This document shows, piece after piece, positions 52,794-61,593 of a DNA stretch of 64,000 nt; position 1 is the stretch's first letter, and each line of letters starts with the position of its first letter. The notes under the pieces are model-generated. The model saw only the letters and a program-made list of their open reading frames with translations. It did not search any database and was not told where the DNA came from. The DNA is from Chitinophagaceae bacterium UBA1953 (GTDB taxonomy: Bacteria; Bacteroidota; Bacteroidia; Chitinophagales; Chitinophagaceae): assembly GCA_002336115.1 (NCBI GenBank), contig DDEN01000041.1:9393-73392 (forward strand). The letters run 5' to 3'. A program made the position numbers and the translations under genes.

Positions 52794-53990
52794 ATGAAGT
52801 TTTTCCGGAAATTATTTACTGAATACCTACTCCTCAACCTGTTTATTTTTGGTTGCATCTCTCTTCTGTCATTGTTTGTAATCAACACTTCTTTTTTCGA
52901 TCCCTTCACATCCGCATTTGAAGACTTTTCTTTAACCGATCTTTATTACACAAAAGTTAAAGACAGGAATGACATTTATAAAGGACCGATTGTTCTGATT
53001 AATGCAGAAGACAGGAGCCGACCTGAGCTTGCGTTATTACTTCAACAAATACAAACAGGAAAACCAAAAGTAGTAGCACTTGACATTTTATTTGCACAGC
53101 GAAAAAATGAGCAGGATAGTTTTCTTAAAACAGAATTTGAAACGCATAGTAATTATGTGTTTGGCTATATTGCTGATTTTGAAGACGAGAAACAATCTTC
53201 TTACACAAATAATTTCTTTACCCAAAACAGAGATGGCTTTGTAAATATGATTGGCGAAAACATTGAATACTCAACAATTCGCCATTACTTTCCGTTTTAT
53301 GATAACAAAAAATCGTTTACAAGTGCTATCATCAGTAAATACGACAGTTCACTCTATCAGAAATTATTAAATAGAAAAAACCGGAAAACCGAAATACATT
53401 ATACCGGCAATCTTTCCAATTTCACTTATTTTAATTTTGATGAGGTGCTAAATCCCGAATTCAACACTTCTGTTCTACAAAACAAAATTATCCTGGTTGG
53501 CTATCTTGGAATACCCGGCACAAATAACAATACAAGAGTTGATGAAGACAAGCAATTTACACCTCTTAACAGCCGGCTTTCCGGCCGCAGTTATCCTGAT
53601 ATGTATGGATGTGTTATTCATGCAAATATTTTACGAATGATTATTGATGGCAATTTCATTCGCATTGTTCCTGAGTGGGCAATGACTGTTATTTCTTTTA
53701 TCCTTATATGGATTTTTCTTCCTTTTTTCTGCGGACTATTTTTTAAAGGCGACCTCTGGTTTAATACAATCGGCACGTTAATACAACTGCTCGGCAGTGT
53801 TCTGATTGTTACGCTTAGTATTCTCACCTATCGCTATCTCGATACAAGGTTTGATCCCGGCTTGCTTACCGCCTGCTTGGTTTTACTCCCGACTTTCTTA
53901 AATTTATACGAGGCTTTACTGAAATTTATCCGGTATAAACTCAAGTTCAGCTTCAGTTCGCCTTTTCTTGGAAAAGAAGACAATGACTAA
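52794..53990 (+). CDS. CHASE2-domain membrane protein
   Basis: CHASE2 is an extracytoplasmic sensor domain, usually joined to a kinase or cyclase. Here it stands alone. The 398-residue protein has one N-terminal membrane segment (YLLLNLFIFGCISLLSLFVI), the CHASE2 region from about 40 to 290 (PIVLINAEDRSRPELALLLQ, VVALDILFAQRKNE, SVLQNKIILVGYLGIPG, MYGCVIHANILRMII), then three C-terminal membrane segments (WAMTVISFILIWIFLPFFCG and others). No output domain follows. The ATG at 52794 fits the membrane-segment start; an in-frame codon at 52749 lies in the terminator. The stop overlaps the next gene by 8 bp. Confidence 0.85.
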   Translation: MKFFRKLFTEYLLLNLFIFGCISLLSLFVINTSFFDPFTSAFEDFSLTDLYYTKVKDRNDIYKGPIVLINAEDRSRPELALLLQQIQTGKPKVVALDILFAQRKNEQDSFLKTEFETHSNYVFGYIADFEDEKQSSYTNNFFTQNRDGFVNMIGENIEYSTIRHYFPFYDNKKSFTSAIISKYDSSLYQKLLNRKNRKTEIHYTGNLSNFTYFNFDEVLNPEFNTSVLQNKIILVGYLGIPGTNNNTRVDEDKQFTPLNSRLSGRSYPDMYGCVIHANILRMIIDGNFIRIVPEWAMTVISFILIWIFLPFFCGLFFKGDLWFNTIGTLIQLLGSVLIVTLSILTYRYLDTRFDPGLLTACLVLLPTFLNLYEALLKFIRYKLKFSFSSPFLGKEDND

Positions 53991-54774
53991 ATTACTATTC
54001 ATAATAACTGTTTTTTTATTTCTGCAGCAAATCTCAAAAGCAGCAGAAACCAAGTATCTCTTTTATAGTGTAAACAAAGAAGTGTACAGGGTTAATGGAA
54101 ATAAAAAAGAAAAAGCAATCAGGGGTATGTTTCTTACTGTTGAGCAATCAATTATCATTTCACCTCTGTCAGAGATAATGCTTGTTCAGAACGATGGCAA
54201 ATCAATGTTGCTTGAAAAACCAGGGACTTATACGTACAGCCAGATAAAAAAAATATTTGGTTCAGCAAAATCGGGAGGCATGTCAAAATTTTTCTCTTAT
54301 GTGTTTGAAAAATTTCTTGCCGGTGATGATGATGGAGATAAACAGAAAGTCAGCGCCGCTGTTTTCAGAGGACGAAATGTTATGACAAATCCGGATGACA
54401 GCAGCTTCATTTTTTCTTCTGCCATTTTATTCAAGTGGAACCCTGAACAGAAAAACATTCCATACAAATTAAAAATATGGTGCAATGGTATTTTATTCGA
54501 CACAGTTATAAAAAACAAGTCAGATTTCTTATTGACAGAAAAGAGATTCATCAGAAGCTATCCTGTATTCATTAAATGGATCGTTCTGCCAACCGACAAT
54601 AAGCAAAAAGAACCTACTCCTTTTGTACACCTTCTTCCCTTAAAAAAGGATATGGCAGCTATTAAACAACAATTAAAACAGATAGCATTGTCTTATTCAA
54701 AAAACAAACAGCTTCATGATTTAATGAAAAAAGATTTGTTGGAAAAATGGCTCCTTGAATACAAACTGCTTTAA
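53983..54774 (+). CDS. FecR-like exported protein of unknown function
   Basis: The 263-residue protein has a signal peptide (MTKLLFIITVFLFLQQISKA). A short beta-rich region follows (YLFYSVNKEVYRVNGNKKEK, GMFLTVEQSIIISPLSEIML, GKSMLLEKPGTYTYSQIKKI) that reads like a FecR-type domain, though this is inferred by eye. The middle includes FKWNPEQKNIPYKLKIWCNG. The C-terminus is helical (KKDMAAIKQQLKQIALSYSK). Its ATG lies inside the end of the CHASE2 gene (ATGACTAA), so the two are translationally coupled and probably interact. It convergently overlaps the esterase gene by 4 bp. Confidence 0.7.
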   Translation: MTKLLFIITVFLFLQQISKAAETKYLFYSVNKEVYRVNGNKKEKAIRGMFLTVEQSIIISPLSEIMLVQNDGKSMLLEKPGTYTYSQIKKIFGSAKSGGMSKFFSYVFEKFLAGDDDGDKQKVSAAVFRGRNVMTNPDDSSFIFSSAILFKWNPEQKNIPYKLKIWCNGILFDTVIKNKSDFLLTEKRFIRSYPVFIKWIVLPTDNKQKEPTPFVHLLPLKKDMAAIKQQLKQIALSYSKNKQLHDLMKKDLLEKWLLEYKLL

Positions 54775-55700
54775 TTTTTATCATTACCAAGGAGAAAAAG
54801 CAAAGGAATTTTCAATCGTTTTTGCCACGCATTTTCAGAATGATTTTCACCGGGAAATTCTTTCGTCTGCCAATTAGCATTGTTATATCCTGCTTTTTTC
54901 ATAGCCTCATTCATTTGCAATTGAAATGGCTTATACATTGAATCAAGAGTGGCAGTTCCATAATCAAAATAAATTTTATGACTTGCAGGAGAAGGAAGGT
55001 GTTTACTGAAATACGACAGAAACACTGCAGGTACAGGATTGTTTTCAGTTGTAAACAGGCCTGGCCAATGAGTTGACAAACAAGCAGCACCCCCAAAAAC
55101 ATTTGGATATTCGCAAATAGCATAGAGAGAAACAAGCCCTCCCATACTTGAGCCTGCAATAAACGTGTTACTGCGGTCTTTTAATGTGGAAAACCGTTTG
55201 TTAATAAATGGCATTAACTCCGTAACAATAAACTTCAGATATTTATCCGATTGTACAGGAGCAGCAAACAAAGCAAAATCCTTGGTTTTTGTTGCAGTAT
55301 AAATTGAATCCTGCCGATTTTTTGAAAGCTGTTCAAACGGCTTTTGAGGAAAATAATCAGCATGTCTAAATTTGGAATCATTCCAGATTGCTACTACTAT
55401 AGAATTTTTTATACGGTTTTTTCTTATCAATTCAGTCATGGTTTCATCAACACCCCACTCCTGTTTATTCCATGTTACAGACGAATCAAACAGCATTTGC
55501 CCATCGTGCATATATAACACAGCATACTTTTTTAATTTATTGTAGCCATCGGGCAACCAAACATCTATATTTCTTGCCGATATATATTTTGAGGAAAAAT
55601 GACTGAATCTGATAATACTTCCCCCGGCCAGATTTACGGTCTGTGATAAAACAGTAAACGCAGGCATAGTTGACAGGACGAGTATAAGAATCTTGCGCAT
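54771..55700 (-). CDS. Secreted alpha/beta-hydrolase of the esterase D / enterochelin-esterase type
   Basis: The 309-residue protein has a signal peptide (MRKILILVLSTMPAFTVLSQ). The alpha/beta-hydrolase fold shows NIDVWLPDGYNKLKKYAVLY, YMHDGQMLFD, the nucleophile elbow FIAGSSMGGLVSLYA (GxSxG), and the likely acid/His in EFPGENHSENAWQKR. Substrates of the family are ester-linked compounds such as siderophores or phytosterol esters; none can be assigned here. It lies 26 bp after the response regulator gene and could be its last operon member. Confidence 0.85.
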   Translation of the reverse strand: MRKILILVLSTMPAFTVLSQTVNLAGGSIIRFSHFSSKYISARNIDVWLPDGYNKLKKYAVLYMHDGQMLFDSSVTWNKQEWGVDETMTELIRKNRIKNSIVVAIWNDSKFRHADYFPQKPFEQLSKNRQDSIYTATKTKDFALFAAPVQSDKYLKFIVTELMPFINKRFSTLKDRSNTFIAGSSMGGLVSLYAICEYPNVFGGAACLSTHWPGLFTTENNPVPAVFLSYFSKHLPSPASHKIYFDYGTATLDSMYKPFQLQMNEAMKKAGYNNANWQTKEFPGENHSENAWQKRLKIPLLFLLGNDKN

Positions 55701-55726
55701 AACCAGATAAGTTTATACAATAAAAA

Positions 55727-56353
55727 TTAAATCAACTGCTTTTCCAGCGCATAACGGGTAAGATCGGCATTTGCACGCATATTCATCTTTTCAAGAATAC
55801 GGGCTCTGTATGTGCTCACAGTTGTTACACTTAAAGAAAACTGAGCAGCAATTTCGCTTACAGATTTTCCTGAAGCAATCATTTTAAACACATCAAATTC
55901 ACGGTCAGAAAGCTTATCATGCAATTGGTCCGACTTGTTTTTTTCTGTGAGTTTGTTTAATTTTTCTGCAACTGCCGGGTTAATAAATTTCTTACCGGCC
56001 ATAACAGTTTGAATTGCCTTAATAATGTCGTCATGAATAGTATCTTTTCCAAGATAACCAGATGCACCTGCCTTAAACACACGTAAAGCGTATTGCTCTT
56101 CAGGATGCATACTCATAATCAGCACAGGCAATTCAGGATGTATCTGTTTTATTTGAACAAGAGCATCAAGACCGCTCCTTCCGGGCATGCTAATATCACT
56201 GATAACTAAATCCCAGTTTCTTCTTATAACTTCATTTATCAGCGATTCCGCATCATTGGCCTCTCCTATTTCTGACGAAGGATATTCTTCCAGCAAAAGC
56301 ATCTTAAGCCCCCGCCTTACAATTGCATGATCGTCTGCAATGAGTATTTGCAT
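55727..56353 (-). CDS. NarL/LuxR-family response regulator
   Basis: The 208-residue protein has a receiver domain (MQILIADDHAIVRRGLKMLL; phosphoacceptor D53 in LVISDISMPG; lysine in GYLGKDTI). A C-terminal LuxR-type helix-turn-helix follows (KLSDREFDVFKMIASGKSVS, VSTYRARILEKM; from about residue 146). It would bind DNA as a dimer when phosphorylated. The gene lies 60 bp after the histidine kinase gene, on the same strand, so the two form a two-component system. Targets are unknown. Confidence 0.94.
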   Translation of the reverse strand: MQILIADDHAIVRRGLKMLLLEEYPSSEIGEANDAESLINEVIRRNWDLVISDISMPGRSGLDALVQIKQIHPELPVLIMSMHPEEQYALRVFKAGASGYLGKDTIHDDIIKAIQTVMAGKKFINPAVAEKLNKLTEKNKSDQLHDKLSDREFDVFKMIASGKSVSEIAAQFSLSVTTVSTYRARILEKMNMRANADLTRYALEKQLI

Positions 56354-56413
56354 ATTATCCTTTTTTATTTAGAGATAAAACCCAATTGAAACAAAGCTAT
56401 TATACAGCAAAAA

Positions 56414-58624
56414 TTATTCATCTGATTTACTAACAGGAATTACCAATTCAACCGTTGTACCACTACCTTCTGAACTGCTGATTTTGTAAGTGCCGCCTAA
56501 GGCCAATGTTCTTTCCTGCATACCGAGTATTCCAAGCGTCTTTTTTTTCCTGATATGTTCTGGGTTAAAACCATCACCATTATCACTAACAGTAAATATT
56601 ATATTCTCATCATCATTTATTAATGTAATATTTATTTCGCTTGCATTTGCATGCCGAACAATATTCGTAAGGCTTTCCTGTAAAATACGGAATATACTGG
56701 TTGCAGCAGCAGGAAGTATTGGCAAATCGGAAGTTGTTTCTCCCGTAACAAAACTTACTTTAATGCCAGATCGTTTTTCAAATTCCTGAAGATGCCATTC
56801 AATAGCAGCAACCAACCCAATATCATCGAGCAAACTCGGGCGCAGTGATGATGAAATACGCCTTACCGAATTAACTGTTTCATTAAGCAACTCAAGCATT
56901 TCGCTAATACGTATGCTCATTGCTTCATCTTCTGTAAGTTTGCTTATCCGTTTCTTTAACCAGGACAAATCAAGTTTAAGTACAGTAAGCTGTTGTCCGA
57001 GTTCGTCATGAATTTCCCTGGCAATATGTGCCCTTTCCTCTTCCCTGATATTCTGAAGATGAGACGACAAGGTTCGGATAGCAGCATATGAATCTTTCAA
57101 ACTCTTCTCTGCTTTTTTACGATGTGTAATATCATGAACAAAGGCGAGAAATTTTCCGTTGGAAAGACTTTTTGCATTGATTTCAATATCAATAATACTT
57201 CCGTCTTTTTTACGCATTCTCCGCTCAGACCTGCCACCACCATTACTCATTACTTCGTCAAACTTAAAAGGCATCTCTTTTAATTCTTCCGGAAGAGCCA
57301 GATCATAAATTGTCATATTCGACAATTCATTCATGCTGTATTGCGATAACTGGCAACCTGCTCTGTTAACTACAATAAATTTTCCTGAAAGGTCTGCAAT
57401 AAATATTCCATCAGTTGCATGTTCTACAAGTGTTCGGTAATTTTCTTCGCTTGCATATAATGCTTCCTCTGCCTTTTTTCTATCTGTTATATCCATCATA
57501 CTTCCGGTCATAAGTACAGGAAGATTATCCTGATCTCTGGAAATATAACATCTGTCATAGATAGTCATATAATCTCCATCCGGTCGCTTAAACTTGTACT
57601 CGGAGATAAACACATTTGTATTTGAATTTAGTGCAGTTTGCTGTCTGTTTATCAACTCCTCTCTGTCATCGGGGTGAAGGCGTATAACCCATTCATTGAA
57701 TTTTGGTACCGGATCGTTGGCTGTTAGCCCATATAACTTCTGATGATTTTCATTTGCCCACAGATTTCCATTTGTGAGATCCCATTCCCAGATGGCATCG
57801 TTTGTTGTGCTAGCAATTCTGGAAAACCTGTTATTTGATCTTACAATTTCACATTCCTCACTAACCTGTTTCGTAATATCTCTTGTAACAGATAATGCAA
57901 AATTAATTTCACCTTCTGCATTATAATAAGGTACTGCAATCATTTCGCACCAGTAATTTGTTCCCTTAGGTGTAATAACCTGGTATTGCAATTCACCGCT
58001 ACTGCCTTCAAAAACCGACTTTATAAGATTTGAAACCGATTCTCTGTACGGCACTGCAATTATTTCAAGAATACTTTTCCCTAAAATATCTTCCGCATTT
58101 TCAACTTCAATAAGTTTTAATCCGGCTTTGTTTACACTAAACAATTCACAGGAAGGGCCGAGTAATTTTATACAATCGGGATTAGTATCTAAAATAGCAT
58201 GTAATTGCTTTTGATTTTCGCCTAACGCATTTACAATGTTTTTTCTTTCACCACTGCTTAAAATGGTATTTATTAATAATTCGGCACTAAGGTTTTCATA
58301 AGCAAGACAATCCTGCAGGCCTTCTTTAACAAGATTTCTGAAAGAGGCCACCGACTGTATATCACAAATTATTATAACCGGAAGATGAATTGCCACTCGG
58401 TTTATTTCGGCAAAATCTTCACTGGTTTTCATTACTTCTTCATCATTCTTGCAGAGTATAATTGCGTCGGCAGATATTGGATGATGTTCATTTTTCAGCT
58501 CCTGAACCGATTTATATTGAACAATATCCTTTACATCAGCTAACGCCGAAAATAGAACATCCTTTACTTTTTCAAAAGTATCGCCGATACTGTTGACTAT
58601 TATTATGCGGTTAAGATTGTTCAT
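56414..58624 (-). CDS. Multi-PAS sensor histidine kinase (HisKA_3 type) with a receiver-like N-terminus
   Basis: The 736-residue protein has no membrane segments. Residues 1-125 look like a degenerate receiver fold (RIIIVNSIGDTFEKVKDVLF, VIIICDIQSVASFRNLV). At least three PAS/PAC units follow (LHAILDTNPDCIKLLGPSCE, GTNYWCEMIAVPYYNAEGEI, LVEHATDGIFIADLSGKFIV, FLAFVHDITHRKKAEKSL). The phosphoacceptor His lies in AHIAREIHDELGQQLTVL (H539), and the ATPase domain has VSDNGDGFNPEH and GILGMQERT. Its ATG overlaps the mnmE stop (ATGA), which suggests translational coupling with a tRNA-modification gene. Its response regulator follows. Confidence 0.92.
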   Translation of the reverse strand: MNNLNRIIIVNSIGDTFEKVKDVLFSALADVKDIVQYKSVQELKNEHHPISADAIILCKNDEEVMKTSEDFAEINRVAIHLPVIIICDIQSVASFRNLVKEGLQDCLAYENLSAELLINTILSSGERKNIVNALGENQKQLHAILDTNPDCIKLLGPSCELFSVNKAGLKLIEVENAEDILGKSILEIIAVPYRESVSNLIKSVFEGSSGELQYQVITPKGTNYWCEMIAVPYYNAEGEINFALSVTRDITKQVSEECEIVRSNNRFSRIASTTNDAIWEWDLTNGNLWANENHQKLYGLTANDPVPKFNEWVIRLHPDDREELINRQQTALNSNTNVFISEYKFKRPDGDYMTIYDRCYISRDQDNLPVLMTGSMMDITDRKKAEEALYASEENYRTLVEHATDGIFIADLSGKFIVVNRAGCQLSQYSMNELSNMTIYDLALPEELKEMPFKFDEVMSNGGGRSERRMRKKDGSIIDIEINAKSLSNGKFLAFVHDITHRKKAEKSLKDSYAAIRTLSSHLQNIREEERAHIAREIHDELGQQLTVLKLDLSWLKKRISKLTEDEAMSIRISEMLELLNETVNSVRRISSSLRPSLLDDIGLVAAIEWHLQEFEKRSGIKVSFVTGETTSDLPILPAAATSIFRILQESLTNIVRHANASEINITLINDDENIIFTVSDNGDGFNPEHIRKKKTLGILGMQERTLALGGTYKISSSEGSGTTVELVIPVSKSDE

Positions 58625-60000
58625 TTACCTATACAGAATTTAGAGAATATATAATCCAACCGGTCTTCATTAGTAATTTCTCCTGTTATTTCTCCAAGGT
58701 AATGCAGGCAGCGCCTGATATCAGCAGCCATGAGGTCGCCCGACAATTTATTTGTCAAACCTTTATATATATCATCCAGCGATGTTTGAACCTCTTGTAA
58801 AGCGGCGAAGTGCCGGGCATTTGTTACAATTGTATTTTCAGAATGCACATTGCCCTGCACAACTTTATCAACTAATCGTTCTTTTAAAACATCCAGATGT
58901 TTATCCGATTTTGCAGATATAAACAACACACCAACTCCCGAAAATTTCTGTTGCGCTTTTTCTGATCCGGGTAAATCCGTTTTATTCCCAACAGCAATAT
59001 AATTCGTATTCTGCTCATTTACCAACTGAAGAGCCTCTTCAACTTCTTCCTGCGATTCAGTACTTACATCAAAAAGGTAAAGCACAACATCGGCATCTTT
59101 CATTTTTTTAAAACTACGTTCAACACCAATGGTTTCAATTTCATCGCTACTTTGCCTTATTCCTGCAGTATCAATCAGGCGAAATAAAATACCATTGATA
59201 TTAATCACTTCTTCTATTGTATCTCTTGTTGTTCCGGCTATTTCGCTCACTATAGCACGATTCTCATTAAGTAAAGAATTAAGTAATGTGGATTTACCTG
59301 CATTCGGCTTTCCAACAATGGCAACGCTTACTCCATTTTTAATTACATTACCTAATTGAAATGAGTGAAGAAGATCAGCAGTTACTTGTTGTGCATGTTC
59401 GACTAACTGAAAAAATTTTGTACGATCGGCAAACTCTACATCTTCTTCTGAAAAATCAAGTTCCAGTTCAATGAGTGCAGAGAACTGAATAAGTTGTTCT
59501 CGTAATTCTTTGAGCACATCGGAGAAACCTCCCCTGATATTATACAATGCTGTTCTTTGTGAAGCTTCTGTGTTACTTGCAATTAAATCTGCCACTGCTT
59601 CAGCTTGCGTTAAATCAAGTTTTCCATTTAAAAAAGCACGTTGTGTAAATTCGCCCGGCCTGGCAAGCCTTGCTCCTTTCTTTACAAGTGTATTAATAAC
59701 CTGCTCCTGTATGAAGGGCGATCCGTGGCAAGAAATTTCAATTACATCTTCGCCTGTATAACTTTTAGGATTTTTAAACAGCGAAAGAACAACTTCATCA
59801 AGCAACTTATCATCGTCATTTAAGTACCCAACATGTATTGTATGTGAAGGCTGTTTATATAAATCTTTAGAAGGAAAAATTTCATTAACAATTTCAATTG
59901 CTTTGCTACCACTTATACGAATAACCCCAATGGCTCCAATACCATGAGGTGTTGCAAGTGCTACAATTGTATCATCCCAACCGGATAGTTTTCCCAACAT
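58621..60000 (-). CDS. mnmE: tRNA modification GTPase MnmE
   Basis: MnmE with MnmG modifies the wobble uridine (U34) of several tRNAs in the cytoplasm. The 459-residue protein has the N-terminal folate-binding domain (DDTIVALATPHGIGAIGVIR, KLDLTQAEAVADLIASNT), a G domain with GKPNAGKSTLLNSLL, the DTAGIRQSSDEIE switch and VGNKTDLPG, and the C-terminal FSKFCIGK with the catalytic Cys. The ATG at 60000 is the usual start. The kinase gene overlaps its end by 4 bp. Confidence 0.97.
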   Translation of the reverse strand: MLGKLSGWDDTIVALATPHGIGAIGVIRISGSKAIEIVNEIFPSKDLYKQPSHTIHVGYLNDDDKLLDEVVLSLFKNPKSYTGEDVIEISCHGSPFIQEQVINTLVKKGARLARPGEFTQRAFLNGKLDLTQAEAVADLIASNTEASQRTALYNIRGGFSDVLKELREQLIQFSALIELELDFSEEDVEFADRTKFFQLVEHAQQVTADLLHSFQLGNVIKNGVSVAIVGKPNAGKSTLLNSLLNENRAIVSEIAGTTRDTIEEVININGILFRLIDTAGIRQSSDEIETIGVERSFKKMKDADVVLYLFDVSTESQEEVEEALQLVNEQNTNYIAVGNKTDLPGSEKAQQKFSGVGVLFISAKSDKHLDVLKERLVDKVVQGNVHSENTIVTNARHFAALQEVQTSLDDIYKGLTNKLSGDLMAADIRRCLHYLGEITGEITNEDRLDYIFSKFCIGK

Positions 60001-60004
60001 TGCA

Positions 60005-60012
60005 CAAAAGTA
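60005..60012 (-). promoter_or_regulatory. Putative -7 promoter element directly before the mnmE start (TACTTTTG)
   Basis: The reverse strand reads TACTTTTGTGCAATG. The TAnnTTTG match ends 4 bp before the ATG, so the mRNA would be leaderless. The -33 box is weak. Confidence 0.4.
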
Positions 60013-60051
60013 AACCGATGTGGTGGAAATGCCTTGTAATTAGGGCTGTTT

Positions 60052-60507
60052 CTAGTCAAGTAAAACGTATTTTTTTATATCGTTTACAACCATTTCATCC
60101 AGTACATCAACAATTTCTTTATATTGGGTATGAGCAGTTGGCTGAATGATGACAGTATATTGTCTGTCGTTTCCAAACTGTTTTAAAATACGCTCTCTTT
60201 TGCTGATTAACTCATCCCGCAAAGATGGCTTTCCATAAAGATATGCCACTCCTTTTGCCAACACATGTTGCTCATTTCCTTCGAGGTAATCAACCACTCC
60301 ATTTTCTTTTAATGTTAATGTAATGGTTGCAGACACTGGCGACTCAATTCCATTTCCCTTATCAGGAACGTTCAGGCCAAATGCTTTGGGCCTGCTCATT
60401 TCAGTTGTAAAAACAAAAAATGTGATTAATAAAAAACCAAGATCAACCATTGGAGCGAAATCAATCTGAAGTGACTTTTTGCTTCCTGATATTTCTATAG
60501 CATTCAT
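60052..60507 (-). CDS. ExbD/TolR-family protein (third copy)
   Basis: ExbD subunits use proton flow with ExbB to drive TonB. The 151-residue protein has the N-terminal LQIDFAPMVDLGFLLITFFVFT anchor, whose Asp (in the MVDLG motif) lies where the proton-carrying residue of ExbD sits. The periplasmic part ends QPTAHTQYKEIVDVLDEMVV. It lies 127 bp from the TonB gene upstream and 51 bp before mnmE. No hairpin terminator separates it from mnmE. Confidence 0.9.
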   Translation of the reverse strand: MNAIEISGSKKSLQIDFAPMVDLGFLLITFFVFTTEMSRPKAFGLNVPDKGNGIESPVSATITLTLKENGVVDYLEGNEQHVLAKGVAYLYGKPSLRDELISKRERILKQFGNDRQYTVIIQPTAHTQYKEIVDVLDEMVVNDIKKYVLLD

Positions 60508-60560
60508 AACAGTTGTTTTGTATAAGATGTGCCATTAAAAAAAATCCACATGATTTATCA

Positions 60561-60594
60561 AAACAAAAATCCTCACCGGATACCCGATGAGGAT
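60561..60594 (-). terminator. Terminator of the downstream TonB gene
   Basis: On the reverse strand CCTCATCGG and CCGGTGAGG form a stem with a GTAT-type loop, followed by TTTTTG. One position is a G-U pair only in the leftward transcript; in the other direction it would be a C-A mismatch. Confidence 0.7.
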
Positions 60595-60634
60595 GTGCTC
60601 GTATTTCTTCCTTATTAATAAGGTTCAAATCATT

Positions 60635-61459
60635 TCATTCATCAGGTAAGCGGAATGTGATTTTCTGACGGCGCCATGCTTTCACCGGCTGACCATTTTG
60701 TATAGCAGGAATCCATTGCGGCCCTTTTTTAATTGCATTTACAGCTACTTCTGCAAGTTTTGACCCTTTCATATTTAAAGCTTCCACATTACTTACGTTG
60801 CCTTCCCTGTCAACAATAAACTGCACCTCACAAGTACCCGACTGACCATCGTCCTGTAACTCATCCATATGCCTTTCAACCTCACGTTGCACATACTGTT
60901 TCCATTTTTCATCGCCGCCAGGAAACTTTGCTTCAATTTCCACTTTTGTGAATGGAGCATCATTCTCAACCTGTTTTGGAGCTTCCACCACACCGGTTCC
61001 TTCATCTACTTTCGGAGGATTGACCAGATCAACTTCTTTTACTCCTTCCTGATCTATTTTGCCAACATTCACTATTTCATTCTGATCCTTCACTTCATTC
61101 TTCTCATTAAACTTATCATCTTCCACAATTTTGGGAGGTGTAACCCTGTCAATCTGAACCTTAACAGGGTCTTGTTTGGGTGGCGGTGTTTTAGGAGTTT
61201 CAATCTGCTGAACGGGCTTTTCCTTTATTGCAGAAAGATTTACTTCCCGCATATGAACCCCGTTTCTTTCGGCATTGGCAACTCCTCTGCCAACAATTAC
61301 CAACAGGAAAATAAGGATAGCCAAACCTCCGGTTGATAAAAGTGCTGTAGCAAGCCGTCTGTTATAATTTTTTCTTAGCTCGTAAGCTCCATAATCTTTG
61401 TTTCTGCCATCAAAAAGAATGTCAAGAAAATCGGCGTTTAAAATTTTATTTACATCCAT
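60635..61459 (-). CDS. TonB-family energy-transducer (copy 2 of a tandem duplication)
   Basis: TonB passes energy from ExbB/ExbD to outer-membrane receptors. The 274-residue protein starts MDVNKILNADFLDILFDGRN with a conserved cytosolic tail (YGAYELRKNYNRRLATA), then a membrane segment (GGLAILIFLLVIVGRGV). A Pro/Lys-rich linker (PKTPPPKQDPVKVQIDRVTP) and acidic region follow. The C-terminal TonB domain has GTCEVQFIVDREGNVSNVEA and GPQWIPAIQNGQPVKAWRRQ. The ATG at 61459 is chosen because the upstream copy begins the same way. About 70 percent of positions look identical to the other copy by eye. Confidence 0.92.
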   Translation of the reverse strand: MDVNKILNADFLDILFDGRNKDYGAYELRKNYNRRLATALLSTGGLAILIFLLVIVGRGVANAERNGVHMREVNLSAIKEKPVQQIETPKTPPPKQDPVKVQIDRVTPPKIVEDDKFNEKNEVKDQNEIVNVGKIDQEGVKEVDLVNPPKVDEGTGVVEAPKQVENDAPFTKVEIEAKFPGGDEKWKQYVQREVERHMDELQDDGQSGTCEVQFIVDREGNVSNVEALNMKGSKLAEVAVNAIKKGPQWIPAIQNGQPVKAWRRQKITFRLPDE

Positions 61460-61533
61460 AACAAACAGTTTTGTTTGCTTATTAGATGCCCTCACCAACA
61501 AAATCCACATTGCAAAAAGGATAAACTAAAAAC

Positions 61534-61562
61534 AAAAATCCCCACCGGAAACCCGATGGGGA
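61534..61562 (-). terminator. Terminator of the upstream TonB gene
   Basis: On the reverse strand TCCCCATCGG pairs with CCGGTGGGGA around GTTT, followed by TTTTTG. It has the same design and G-U position as the terminator at 60561-60594. Confidence 0.7.
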
Positions 61563-61593
61563 AGTTGCTTGTATATTCCTTCTTGAAAAAGGT

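Larger units (their letters stand above)
60561..61490. repeat. Tandem TonB duplication, downstream unit
   Basis: The unit contains the leader motif GGCATCTAATAA (reverse strand; 61479-61490), the TonB coding region and its terminator. The matching unit is 61531-62454. Duplication thus covered the whole transcription unit, then diverged. Confidence 0.6.
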
